Source: Seriola aureovittata
Lineage: Eukaryota > Chordata > Actinopteri > Carangiformes > Carangidae
Length of the DNA stretch: 64,000 nt
Assembly (NCBI RefSeq): GCF_021018895.1
Contig: NC_079368.1
Coordinates: forward strand, 8,492,001-8,556,000
Direction: 5' to 3'
Of this stretch, positions 34,913 through 45,600 are shown piece after piece. Under the pieces are notes generated by a model. It was not told where the DNA came from. It saw nothing but the letters and a program-made list of their open reading frames with translations, and searched no databases. The number at the start of each line of letters is the position of its first letter. Within the stretch, counting starts at the first letter, position 1. A program made the position numbers and the translations under genes.

Positions 34913-37295
34913 GGGTAGCTTAAACTGATAAGAATGTAGGCTGACAGCCTATATGAGCATTTTGCTTCCGCCTGAGCATTTTCAGTCACTGCTTGATACA
35001 GAGACTGTTGACTTTGTTTTTAATGTCTGTGCTGTTTATATTTACTGTATTATGTGTGATGACTGAATAATATACTACAACTATTTTCAGTTTCTGTTGA
35101 GCTTCATGCTATTTATAGTTGTTTTGCGTGTTAACTCAACTCTGTGGTATGATTTGAGGCTGAAGCTGCATTGTATTGAAGGTGTTTCTAAGATTTGTCC
35201 ACATGTTTTAGAAATCTATGAGAAAAAAAATCTGAAACATGTTCAAATATAATGAAACCTCCATGAACTACAGCCACAGAAATCACTATAGATATCAATC
35301 AAGACCTTTCTGAGATAGTGTTAACGATCATCTAAAAAGTTCACAGCAGAAATATGATTTACTGCAGAACTATTGTATTGGATGACAGTATTGTATCAAA
35401 TGTATCTTTGCACGCTGCCTAAATTACACTATACTGTACTGTACTGCAAAAATAGAAGTTGAAATCAAAGTCTTTGTTTCAGTTTCATCTGGTCTCAGTA
35501 GCAAAGGGGTTGGAATGCAGCAGTATGGAGCGAAATAAATAAATGATAAGAAGAACATCATATGGTTAATCCCACTCAGTTTTTATGTGCAAACATCAGA
35601 TTTAACATTCAGCCTGTTACTTGCCTCATTTTACCCAAGATACTGTAGTAATACAGCAGAACACAATCCACGCTATACTGTACTGTACAGACTGTGAGTA
35701 AAAGTTGTTTGCATCTCTTTTCATTCAACACATCACCCTCACAATCACCATGACTATGAATTTTATAGAAACTGAGATTGCTGAATTAGATGTTCCAAAG
35801 AAACAGATTGATATTTAATGTTAAAGAACAACAAAGACAGGAGTCGGAAATGTTCATTCTGATCACTTTGCTGTTTATAGGTTTGTGTATTGCATACGTA
35901 TGACCTGAATGTGTAAATTACATGTTTTAATTAATCGACAATACGATACATTATAGTTTAATTGTATACTACTACTACTGTACCGGTTCAGGTGTCAGCT
36001 CCTAACGTGAATGAAAAGATGTGAATGAAACCATTTAACTTGACTGAAATTTTATTCAAGATCAAGATTACTCAAGATAACATGATTGTGTGCAAGTTTA
36101 GCAAAGTTCTTACAACTGATACCAGGTCCATTTGCTCTGACCTTTGATTTTGTCTCTTCATCACTGATTGTTGGTTGTGGTTTCTCTTTAGTGATGCTTA
36201 ATAAAATCTGCTCTATAGTTACTGTTTTACGACATTTTTCCCCACTAGTGTTCCTCTAGTATTGCTATTTAGCCACACACCAATAATGTACATGATATAC
36301 AAAACTGTATTAAGTGCACTTGCATCCTTTTTGCTCTGAAGGTAACGTATAGGTCCCACCTGAGTTTTTTTTTTTTTTTTATTATTATTATTAATAATTA
36401 CAAATGTGTTTTGTGATCTATCTGAAAATCTCAGCTAGTTATTTCTGAAGAAATGCCACTTTCTCTTTGTTACTATGTTGCTATGATGGTACTACATTAT
36501 ATACACTAAGCTATAGACTTTAATTCTCTACTAAATTTGTTGCCTGTACACTCATTATACTGCGGCGGTTCTAATAATGAACAATCTTTGAATTATCTTG
36601 GTTTCATTGTTACTTATATGAAGTGGTTGTAGCTCGAAGCAGGCATCAGGTCAAGTCATAAGATCATGACATTTAATTGCCATCCGCTTCAACGTACATA
36701 TTTATTTTATTACTTTAAACATTTTTTAACAAAAGCAACACAATTTAAAGTAAACATAATTTTGTAATATATACATCTATAAAGTACTGAACTGTACCAC
36801 GATATACTAGGCTATGCAGTGCCACTGTACTACCTGACACTGTACCATAAAACATATACATCAATCTGCTTTCAGCTATTTCACCTAAATTCCTGAGAGA
36901 GCACACATGTCAGATTCCAATTTACACTCTTATCAGAGCATGATAACCATAATAGTGGCTGTCCTCCTGATTCACCTATTTGGCAGGAAATCAAAGTCAT
37001 ATCCAGGTGTTCAGTATGATGTCAGCCATCTGTGTGTGTACACACAAACAGATGTGGGGCATGGATGACAGATAATCTCTCTACAAAGAGCTTTTACCTC
37101 ACACATCTGAGTGCAGTGACAATATTTCTACTATCAGAGGCAGCCCCGATGAAATTACTGTCAGGTTCAGACACCACATTCATAATTTACTGTACGAGTG
37201 TATATGGACATTAAATCTATGTATGTGTGTGAGAACAAGTTGGCTTGGAGATATATCTGTACCAGTTAGTATAGCATACAGTTACAGTATACTTA

Positions 37296-38732
37296 AAGTA
37301 GTATAGTGTGTATAGCGTGGCGTGGTGTGGCGTAGTGTAACATAGTATGGTACGGTGTAGTGTAATGTAGTATGGTATGGTGTAGTGTAGTGTGGTATGG
37401 TATGGTATGGTATGGTGTAGTGTAGCGTAGTGTAGTGTAGTGTAGTGTGCTATGGTATGGTATGGTGTAGTGTAGTGTGGTATGGTATGGTATGGTGTAG
37501 TGTAGTGTAGTGTAGTGTAGTGTGCTATGGTATGGTATGGTGTAGTGTAGTGTAGTGTAGTGTAGTGTAGTGTAGTGTAGTGTGGTATGGTGTAGTGTAG
37601 TGTAGTGTAGTGTAGTGTGGTATGGTGTAGTGTAGTGTAGTGTGCTATGGTATAGTGTAGTGTAGTGTAGTGTAGTGTAGTGTAGTGTAGTGTAGTGTGG
37701 TATGGTGTAGTGTAGTGTAGTGTGGTATGGTATAGTGTAGTGTAGTGTAGTGTAGTCTAGTGTAGTGTAGTGTAGTGTAGTGTAGTGTGCTATGGTATAG
37801 TGTAGTGTAGTGTAGTGTAGTGTAGTGTAGTGTAGTGTAGTGTAGTGTAGTGTAGTGTGGTATGGTGTAGTGTAGTGTAGTGTGGTATGGTATAGTGTAG
37901 TGTAGTGTGCTATGGTATGGTATGGTATGGTGTAGTGTAGTGTAGTGTGCTATGGTGTAGTGTAGTGTGGTATGGTATGCTATGGTATGGTATGGTATGG
38001 TGTAGTGTAGTGTAGTGTGCTATGGTATGGTATGGTGTAGTGTAGTGTAGTGTAGTGTAGTGTAGTGTGGTATGGTGTAGTGTAGTGTAGTGTAGTGTGG
38101 TATGGTGTAGTGTAGTGTAGTGTAGTGTGGTATGGTGTAGTGTAGTGTAGTGTAGTGTGGTATGGTGTAGTGTAGTGTAGTGTAGTGTGCTATGGTATAG
38201 TGTAGTGTAGTGTAGTGTAGTGTAGTGTAGTGTAGTGTGGTATGGTGTAGTGTAGTGTAGTGTGGTATGGTGTAGTGTAGTGTAGTGTAGTGTGGTATGG
38301 TATAGTGTAGTGTAGTGTAGTCTAGTGTAGTGTAGTGTAGTGTAGTGTGCTATGGTATAGTGTAGTGTAGTGTAGTGTAGTGTAGTCTAGTGTAGTGTAG
38401 TGTAGTGTAGTGTGCTATGGTATAGTGTAGTGTAGTGTAGTGTAGTGTAGTGTAGTGTAGTGTAGTGTAGTGTAGTGTGGTATGGTGTAGTGTAGTGTAG
38501 TGTGGTATGGTATAGTGTAGTGTAGTGTGCTATGGTATGGTATGGTGTAGTGTAGTGTAGTGTGCTATGGTATAGTGTAGTGTAGTGTGCTATGGTATGG
38601 TATGGTATGGTGTAGTGTAGTGTAGTGTGCTATGGTGTAGTGTAGTGTAGTGTGCTATGGTATAGTGTAGTGTAGTGTGCTATGGTATGGTATGGTATGG
38701 TGTAGTGTAGTGTAGTATAGTGTCGTATAGTA
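37296..38732. repeat. Pentanucleotide satellite, TGTAG/TATGG units, about 1.44 kb
   Basis: The whole stretch keeps a strict 5-bp register built from TGTAG, TATGG, TGTGG, TGTGC, TATAG and rare TCTAG. The plus strand is almost free of C. The units are arranged in higher-order blocks such as (TGTAG)n-TGTGC-TATGG-TATAG-(TGTAG)n. The left border is graded (GCGTGGCGTGGTGTGG), while the right border degrades over about 30 bp. Open frames read from it are artefacts of the repeat. Confidence 0.97.
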
Positions 38733-38868
38733 TATATTCCTAAATACTGAACTACATTATATAGAAAATTATTGACTAGCACTGAATCATACTGCATGTT
38801 TCCTCTGTCTCCACTCCACCCTGTTCTGTAGTGTTTTATTTGGGGGATTAGGTTCAGGGTTTTTGCCT

Positions 38869-39010
38869 CTTGAAGAGGCTGCATTCAGAAGCTGTGGCCC
38901 TTCTTCATGGAACAGTCATCCAGAGGATCCAAGGAAAGTGGAAAATGTTAGCATTTTCAAATGTGCAAACCAGATTTGCCTTGTTAGTGTGCTTTTACCC
39001 TGGTTTCTTG
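38869..39010 (+). mobile_element. LINE relic (L2/Rex1-type, end of reverse transcriptase ORF)
   Basis: One frame reads AAFRSCGPSSWNSHPEDPRK and then FKCANQICL. This mirrors the conserved C-terminus of L2/Rex1 retrotransposon proteins (AFRVAAPRLWNSLP...FK..LKTHLF). No other LINE blocks adjoin it, so it is a 5'-truncated fossil wedged between the satellite and a DNA transposon. Confidence 0.6.
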
Positions 39011-39052
39011 ATTCTCCCTTATTTATATTCTTCCCTTTTCCTCCTAGTTTCA

Positions 39053-39409
39053 CACACTCAGTTACCATTTTATTAGGTACAACTGCAACTGCAAAACTAA
39101 AACTAATGGAGTCTAAAACAACAGTGCTGCAACACACTAAATCCTCCGTTCATAAAGGTTTTGTTGAAACTGTCTTAGAGAGAGGTATTGATTAAACTGT
39201 GTGGTCATTACTTTGTGGGACTGTTGAGCTGTATTGTGCTTTTCTGACAGGTGTTTCTATCATTTTTCCCCCCTATGTATATCAACAGAAACATCTGTAT
39301 ATAACAGCTGTATATAACACCAATACATATCTTTGTAATGCAATACAACAGAATTGTTGTATTAGATTGCATTAGTTTTAGATTGGTGTACCTAATAAAG
39401 TGTAGTGTG
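39053..39409. mobile_element. Non-autonomous DNA transposon, TTTATTAGGTAC-type ends
   Basis: The left end CACACTCAGTTACCATTTTA continues TTAGGTACAACTG. The right end in reverse complement is CACACTACACTTTATTAGGT and continues ACACC. The element is about 357 bp, with no ORF of note. Its ends resemble those at 15292-16075. The interior ('gattaaactgtgtggtcatt') is familiar from fish genomes. Confidence 0.7.
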
Positions 39410-39500
39410 GTATACTGACATATTTCATTTGTTCTTTATAGCTCTAGTCTGCTGCTTGAATTTCCTCTTCCACAAAAAGAGCTTTGGTAACAGTTTTGAT

Positions 39501-40160
39501 GTTCTATTGTGTTCTATTACGTTACTCTATGTTCTATTCTATTCTGTTATTCTGTATGATATTCTGCTCTATTCTTTTACTCTCTATTCTGTTTCATTTA
39601 ATTCTATAAACCACTGTTCTATTCTATCCTGCTGTTACTCTGCTATATTCTGTCCTGAATATTCTATTCTGTTCTATTACTCTCTGTTCTATTCTGTTAC
39701 TCTGTGTGGTATTCTATTCTAATCTATTGCTCTCTATTCTATTTCATTCTATTCTATAACGCTCCGTTCTATTCTATTCTCTTCTATTACTCTGTGCTAT
39801 ATTCTAGTCTGTTCTGTTACTCTTCTGTTCTATTTCTCTGTGTTACTCTGTACTCTATTACCCTACACTATTCTATTTTATTACCATCTATTCTTTTCTA
39901 TTACTCTCTAGTCCATTCTTTTCAATTCTATTGGTCTCCATTCTGTTTCATTCTATTCTCTAACCCTCTGTTCTATTCTAATTGTTACTCTGTATGATAT
40001 TCTGTTTTATTCTATTTCCCTCTATTCTATTTCATTCTATTCTATAACTCTGTTCAAGTCACTTGTATTACTCTGTACTCTATTACCCTATTCTATTCTA
40101 TTTTATTACCATCTGTCTATCTATTCTATTCTATTCTGTTACTCTTTGCTATATTATATT
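39501..40160. repeat. Pentanucleotide satellite, TTCTA/TTCTG units with higher-order repeats
   Basis: This is pyrimidine-rich, G-poor sequence built from TTCTA, TTCTG, TTACT and CTCTG-like words. A block beginning CTCTGTACTCTATTACCCTA at 39845 recurs almost unchanged at 40071, and the phrase TTTCATTCTATTCTATAAC recurs at about 39741 and 40025 with weaker copies elsewhere. The pattern points to duplication of units of roughly 200 bp on top of the 5-bp period. Confidence 0.9.
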
Positions 40161-40263
40161 GTTTCTCTCTACTACATTACATTCTGTTCTATTGTTATCA
40201 GTGTCTATGTTCCGTTCTTTTCTACTCCTCTCTTTCTTTCTGTTTCTCTTCACTTTATTCTTT

Positions 40264-40394
40264 TCGTTTCTTTTTCTTTTCTTTTCCTTTCCTTTCCTTT
40301 CCTTTCTTTTCTTTTCTTTTCTTTTCTTTTCTTTTCTTTTCTTTTCTTTTCTTTTCTTTTCTTTTCTTTTCTTTTCTTTTCTTTTCTTTTCTTT
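40264..40394. repeat. (CTTTT)n pentanucleotide repeat
   Basis: The first part alternates CCTTT and CTTTT, then about 20 perfect CTTTT units follow. It is pure pyrimidine on the plus strand and hence able in principle to form triplex DNA. It ends about 355 bp before the ier5l start codon. The Phe/Leu/Ser-rich and Lys/Glu/Arg-rich frames here are artefacts. Confidence 0.97.
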
Positions 40395-40749
40395 GCTACA
40401 TGGACAGTAAAGTCTGGTGATTTTTGTCCGCACTGAGATTTAAAAAGCTCAGAACACATTTAGTGAAATGCAGCATGCCCGCTCCTACGTGCATTCTGAA
40501 TGAGGCTAGTAGTGATATTTGCGTATAACAGAAGCACCGCCTCCCTCCCATTGGACAATGTCTACGTGAGGGCGTGGCAAGGAAAGATGAGAGTTGCAAA
40601 TCCATGCCCTTACTGGGAAGACATGGAGCGCTATGGACACAGTCTACACGAATCAAGTAGGAATCTCAACTAAAGACATAAATATTTCTCCACTTAGGAA
40701 ACAAACGTTTTGAGAGACTGAGAAGAAAGAAAGGGTGGCCCGGTCGAGG
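40395..40749 (+). promoter_or_regulatory. ier5l: ier5l promoter and 5' UTR
   Basis: Between the CTTTT array and the ATG lies GC-richer sequence with an inverted CCAAT box (CCCATTGGACAATG, about 40547-40560). CRE/E-box-like ACGTG words are at 40487 and 40563 (CCTACGTGCA, CTACGTGAGG), with a GGGCGTGGC box beside the second. This layout suits a growth-factor-induced gene. No convincing SRF CArG box was found. The start at 40750 is chosen because MECAFDAQ is the family N-terminus; no in-frame ATG precedes it closely. Confidence 0.5.
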
Positions 40750-41628
40750 ATGGAGTGTGCATTTGACGCACAGAATCTGATCTCCATTTCTTTGAGGAAA
40801 ATCCAAAGCTCCAGGACGCAGAGAGGAGGCATCAAGCTCCACAAGAACTTACTGGTAACGTACGTACTGAGAAACGCCAGGCAGTTTTATATGAGCAAAA
40901 ACTTGTCGCAAACGCAGAGGACGCATCACTATGAGGACGTAGCTACAGTCCGCGAAAGGCAAGAATACCTCGAATTGACAGGGAGCTTTACAGAGTTGGC
41001 CGATGACTTCTACTGCAACTTTACTGGGGTTGAGTCGGACACTTGGCACTGCGGAGCGCACCAGCCCAACGGCCAGCCTGCAGAGGTGGCGCACCAAGAC
41101 GCATCTGCCTGTGCAATGGTTTCACCAAATGACTCTGACCTCATGGTTTCGGAAGCCTGTTGGAGTTGTGCAGACAAATCCTCCTGGGAGTTACCTATCC
41201 CAAACACACAAGCCAACCAAAAGACTGTCCTGGACTTGGACACGCATGTGGTGACTACTGTCACGAATGGATACTTCCACTCAGACTGTTGCGCGCAGCC
41301 AAAACAGCCGCAGGGCGCGCAGTGCTACGCTAAAAAGCGAAAGATGGACACAAGTTATCATATTGTTGATCCAGAGTTTTATTTGCCTGACTTTGGGCCA
41401 GTGCCATGTAAGAGAATGAGGACTGATGATGATTCATATTCAGACTCGGACCAGTTGGACAGCACGAACATCTCCAACCTGATCTCAGTGTTGGGCTCAG
41501 GTGGACTATCTGAGTTTGTGAGTTGGCAGCAGACGGACCTTGAGCAAATATTCGCCGCTCAAACAATTTGTTTAAAACATACACTGTTGACAGGCAGCGG
41601 CTGGACCAGAGCAATCGAAGCATTTTGA
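40750..41628 (+). CDS. ier5l: Immediate early response 5-like protein (single exon, 292 aa)
   Basis: The first 47 residues ([20 protein letters not shown], then [20 protein letters not shown]) are almost identical to human IER5L and differ from IER5, which starts MEFKLEAHRI. A central block [19 protein letters not shown] (about 159-176) and the C-terminal [12 protein letters not shown]...GWTRAIEAF are the other family signatures. Basic clusters KKRK (195-198) and CKRMR (220-224) may be nuclear signals. The long His/Gln/Pro-rich middle of the mammalian protein is missing and replaced by a shorter, less biased linker, which explains the smaller size. IER-family proteins are nuclear, induced by growth factors and stress, and bind the B55 subunits of PP2A; for IER5L itself the role is less studied. 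Lack of introns is normal for the family. Confidence 0.98.
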   Translation: MECAFDAQNLISISLRKIQSSRTQRGGIKLHKNLLVTYVLRNARQFYMSKNLSQTQRTHHYEDVATVRERQEYLELTGSFTELADDFYCNFTGVESDTWHCGAHQPNGQPAEVAHQDASACAMVSPNDSDLMVSEACWSCADKSSWELPIPNTQANQKTVLDLDTHVVTTVTNGYFHSDCCAQPKQPQGAQCYAKKRKMDTSYHIVDPEFYLPDFGPVPCKRMRTDDDSYSDSDQLDSTNISNLISVLGSGGLSEFVSWQQTDLEQIFAAQTICLKHTLLTGSGWTRAIEAF

Positions 41629-41679
41629 TTTGTATGATTGTTTTTCTTTGTATCGCTTTATTTTATTTTATTGCTTTCA

Positions 41680-42076
41680 AATAAACCATGACACGACTGC
41701 AATTCTCTCTCTCCTCTGTTATTGAAAAATGTTGATTAAATGTGATTATGTAGAGCAATCATATCCATTTCGGATTACTTTTGCACAGTAACATTTCTAA
41801 AGCCAATTAATCTAATTTTCTCCACACAGTATAAATTAATTGTACCTTTCATTTACACCTTATTTTCTGGTGATTTCGTTGTAGGGTATACTGGAGTCTG
41901 TCTTTGGTTTGTATTTCCTGAAGAAATGAGTTAACGCTGTTTCTCTGGAAAGATGTTTGAAGAGCTCCATCATGTGGCTAGTAGAGATCTGTGCAGCCTC
42001 ATGCACCAGACAAACGCAGAGTATCATTCTGTAAATGTATTATTTATATCAGGGACTGCTTTTATTCATCAATAAA
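41680..42076 (+). terminator. ier5l: ier5l poly(A) signals
   Basis: AATAAA lies at 41680-41685, 52 nt after the stop, and again at 42071-42076. The longer 3' UTR would include AU-rich words (TATTATTTATA near 42037), as expected for an unstable immediate-early mRNA. Confidence 0.65.
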
Positions 42077-42479
42077 ACTAACATCATTTAAAAACACTGA
42101 TGTGTTGGCTTTATAAATTGCAACTTCTGCTTCTGATAAATTATTTCACTATACTCTTGTTAAGTGTGAGAATATGGCTTTATCATAGATAGGCGATGCA
42201 TCTATAGGGTCTATAGTGACCTTGTATTTTATTTTATTAATTTATTTTCAATTGCTGTTGTTTTACAATTCCTACATAATTCAATATATCATTTGTGACT
42301 CTGCCCTAACCAAAACAAACGAATAATAGTTTACTAATGGTTCCTATGGACCACTGGTATCCATTAATTCTTCTAGAAAAATTATTACGTCAATGAAATG
42401 AGGCAGCTATTAATGCAGAAAGATTTTGTGTGCAGTAGTTTGAACTGCAGTCACGTATGAACCAAACTCCACTTGGAAA

Positions 42480-42646
42480 AAAAGGACTTTTAGCGGGGAG
42501 CTCGCGGTTGTCTTTGCTCGGTGGGTCCGAGGGGGGGCGGACAGCTGAGAATAGACAGTCTGCTTGTCCTTGAGACATGACTGCCCGAGGATTTCCCATC
42601 TATATTGCCGGGACAGTAAGAGACTTTAGCGCATCTGTCTGACAAG
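42480..42646 (+). promoter_or_regulatory. crat: crat promoter and 5' UTR
   Basis: This short GC-rich stretch has GGGGGGGCGG (Sp1-like, about 42531-42540) and no TATA box, typical of a housekeeping metabolic gene. It lies about 400 bp after the distal ier5l poly(A) signal, so the two genes are tandem and tightly spaced. Confidence 0.5.
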
Positions 42647-45600
42647 ATGTTGGGTGTTTTTGTCAGATCCGTGGTAAGTCTCTTGTTTTACATTTATTTT
42701 AAGTGCGTGATAAAAAACGCAGTAGCGTTACGTTTAGTTTTACGGCATCAGAATGAGTGAAGGGGGTGGGGCGCTGTACAGGACAACAACAATGTGACAA
42801 TATTATGTTAAAATATAATCATGTTTCGCCACAGTAGGCTGCCATAATGTCCGGTACTCTATTTTAATGTCGGGTATTACTTTAGAGCGTTTTAGAAGCC
42901 CCTTATTCCGACATTTTGCATAACGTTAGCCTAGCATAGCCGATAGCATAACGTTAGCTTAAAGCGCATGCAGCTATAAGGACATCGGAAATAGCACTGT
43001 AGTGGTAGTTTTATCCACAGCAGAGGTCCTCCTCAGGGCTATCTATCTTTTTATATTCTTTGTTGTGACATGTATTGTTCAAAACATAATGATAACGCTG
43101 CAAAACAAGGTGGTCATAATCTTTTTATTTTGAAAATCTATCCCGGAAGTTCTTTATTGTGCTCCTATAAACTTGACACAAATGAAAATTATTCCCATTA
43201 TGTATATCAACACTTCGAAATGCATTTGTACTTCCGCACGTTTCTCATTTTATAAACACTCATGATAAATTTGATGGCATTCTCTTCAAATTTATTTTAA
43301 AATCTTATCATTATATCAAATAAAGATTTGATGTTGATAACCTGCAGTGACATGAGAGCCCAGATATATTTCTTGCTTTCATGTCTGTTTGTTTTAGCTA
43401 CCATTCCAAAGGTTCAACTGTGTCAACCCTCTATTTATAAGCTGGCAAAGCCCACACCAGTGGGTCCAAACAAATAGTACGACTTCTTTGCCCAGTTGTT
43501 TTGCTGTTGATTTTCACAGACGTAATCATCTTACTGTAAAGCATATGTATTTGTAAATAGGAAATTAGATCTTGAAGTCATGTGCACTGAGTTATCTACT
43601 ATTTGAGGCTTTGATTGCACACACCTAATATTTAACAACATGTTGACACCTAGATTTGTGAAGCAGCATCAGTGACCTCTGTAGTCCAATTAATCTTCTT
43701 GCTCAACTAGTGAGATTATTAGTAAGATTAAATGTCAGTAATTACACTTTAACATCAGTGAGGCCATGTAGTCAGTCACAAAATTTGAGCAGATTAGTTG
43801 TTATACTCTCCTTGTGTAATATTTTTCCAGTGTAATCTGTAAAAGCAAAGGAGAGTTTGTGTTTATCAATTTCATGTCTTCTAGCTGCGGCCAGGCGTGG
43901 CGAAACCATGTCGCCTGGTCAGACCAGTAACACAGATCCCAGAGAGGTCCCTGGTGCACCAGGAGGGTTTACCTAAGCTGCCTGTGCCGCCTTTGAAGCA
44001 GACATGTGAGCGCTACCTGGCCTCTCTAGAGCCCATTGTCAGCGAGGAGGAGCTGGAGCACACTCGAAAGCTGGTGGAGGAATTTCTCAAAGGTGGTGTG
44101 GGGGGAAGGCTGCAGAAAGGCCTGGAGCGACGGGCACGCAAGGCAGACAACTGGGTAGAGATTTGGTTTTATTTAGCATTTCTATGTAGCAGGGTGTCAG
44201 CGTGTCATAAAGTGTTTTGAATAAATAAGCTTAAGCCTACGTGCTGCTGAGTCTGAACCAAGGTCCTTTGTAATTAAATGCAGTAAGACTGATTTTTCAT
44301 TTTGCAGTGAGGTCTTCATGGCTGGCCAGTGGGGGGAGACATGAGAGTATCAGTGTGACTCTGCAAACTCATGCTTAGTTTACGGTTTGAAGTAGTTTAA
44401 TGATGAGTTAATGTAAAGTCTTTTTAGGGAAGTATATCTGGATCTATTGTCTCAGACATCTGTATGTTTGCAAAGAGTAATGTATGCAAATGTATTATAT
44501 CCTGCTACCTGACTACTGCTGTGTTTATGTAGCTGTCAGAATGGTGGATGCAGTCAGCCTATCTAGACTGTCGTATGCCTTTAGCGGTCTACACCAGTCC
44601 AGGGGTCGTCCTACCGCGCATGCTCTTCCAGGATCGCCAAGGACAGATGAGGTGAGAAAGCAGGATCTATATCTAGGAGCAGCCACAGTTGCAAAGCTCT
44701 TACTAAATAAAACCTCTGTAATCACAAAAAAAGAAGAGCCAGTACTTTTAATGTTTGCTGTCAGTTTCCACAATGTGAGTTATAATCCTTCAGTCTCTAA
44801 TTATAAGCATACTCATGAAGTTGTTTCTAAAAGTGATTTACTTTGTGTTGAAGTGCAGTATAAACAAGCTCATATGAAGCTGGAATTTCAAGCCGACCTT
44901 TGCACAGGCTTTCCTTCACATGCCGGCTATTTAAAGAGCTCTGGCTGTCCATAGCATTGCTCAGCTGTTTTTGACTTCTGTGACCCATGGGATATGAAGT
45001 GAACATGGTGGCCCCATAGAGAAATACACAAGTGAAGCCACTGCTAGAGTTTTAGGTATGCATGGTACAATAGGCTCATCACTTGTCATCTAGTTACACA
45101 ATTAGATTGACATTTCCTTGTTTATGTCTCCATTCAGAGTTGATAACCAATAATTGAATGCTGTGTTAGTAGCTGGTGGATGTGTATGTAAATAAACAAG
45201 AGCACATCATATAGTGGACAATAACAATTATATCTCCTCTGCAGATTTGCTGCCAAACTGATTGCAGGAGTGTTGGACTTCAAAAAAATGATTGACACGT
45301 GAGTGTGCCTGAAATTAATACAAATATCATACTGTTGTAACAGAAATCTCATTGTCATCATTACATGCAGTTGGTTTACAAATCTGCAAATGGATAATTT
45401 GAGGTGCTGTGTCACAGTAAGACCCTGCCTGTAGAGTACCTAAGTGGGAAGCCGCTGTGTATGGATCAGTATTACCAGATCTTGTCCTCCTGTCGTATCC
45501 CTGGTCCAAAGAGAGACACTGTTGTAAACCACACCATCGGAAAAACGCCTCCCACTCACATCACTGTGGTCCACAACTTCCAGGTACTCTAGATGGTACC

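Larger units (their letters stand above)
25555..37295. other. Gene-poor interval between asb6 and ier5l
   Basis: No coding exon is supported except the doubtful one at its left end. Contents are dinucleotide arrays, purine- or pyrimidine-only stretches (CT-rich 28969-29028; GA-rich 30830-30897), small TIR elements, and blocks at 30.6-31.06 and 33.3-33.6 kb that could be regulatory. The long His/Thr- or Val/Cys-rich frames here are translations of (CA)n/(TG)n. From 34.9 to 37.3 kb the DNA is AT-rich and unique-looking, with scattered TACTGTAC words. Confidence 0.55.

Noticed and set aside
37296..38732. Regularly spaced repeats considered as a CRISPR-like array.
   Set aside because: The period is 5 bp with no unique spacers, and the genome is a vertebrate's.
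40063..40459. Phe/Leu/Ser-rich plus-strand and Lys/Glu/Arg-rich minus-strand frames.
   Set aside because: They are direct translations of the TTCTA and CTTTT satellites.
41003..41623. Overlapping plus- and minus-strand frames within ier5l.
   Set aside because: They are shadows of the conserved ier5l frame.
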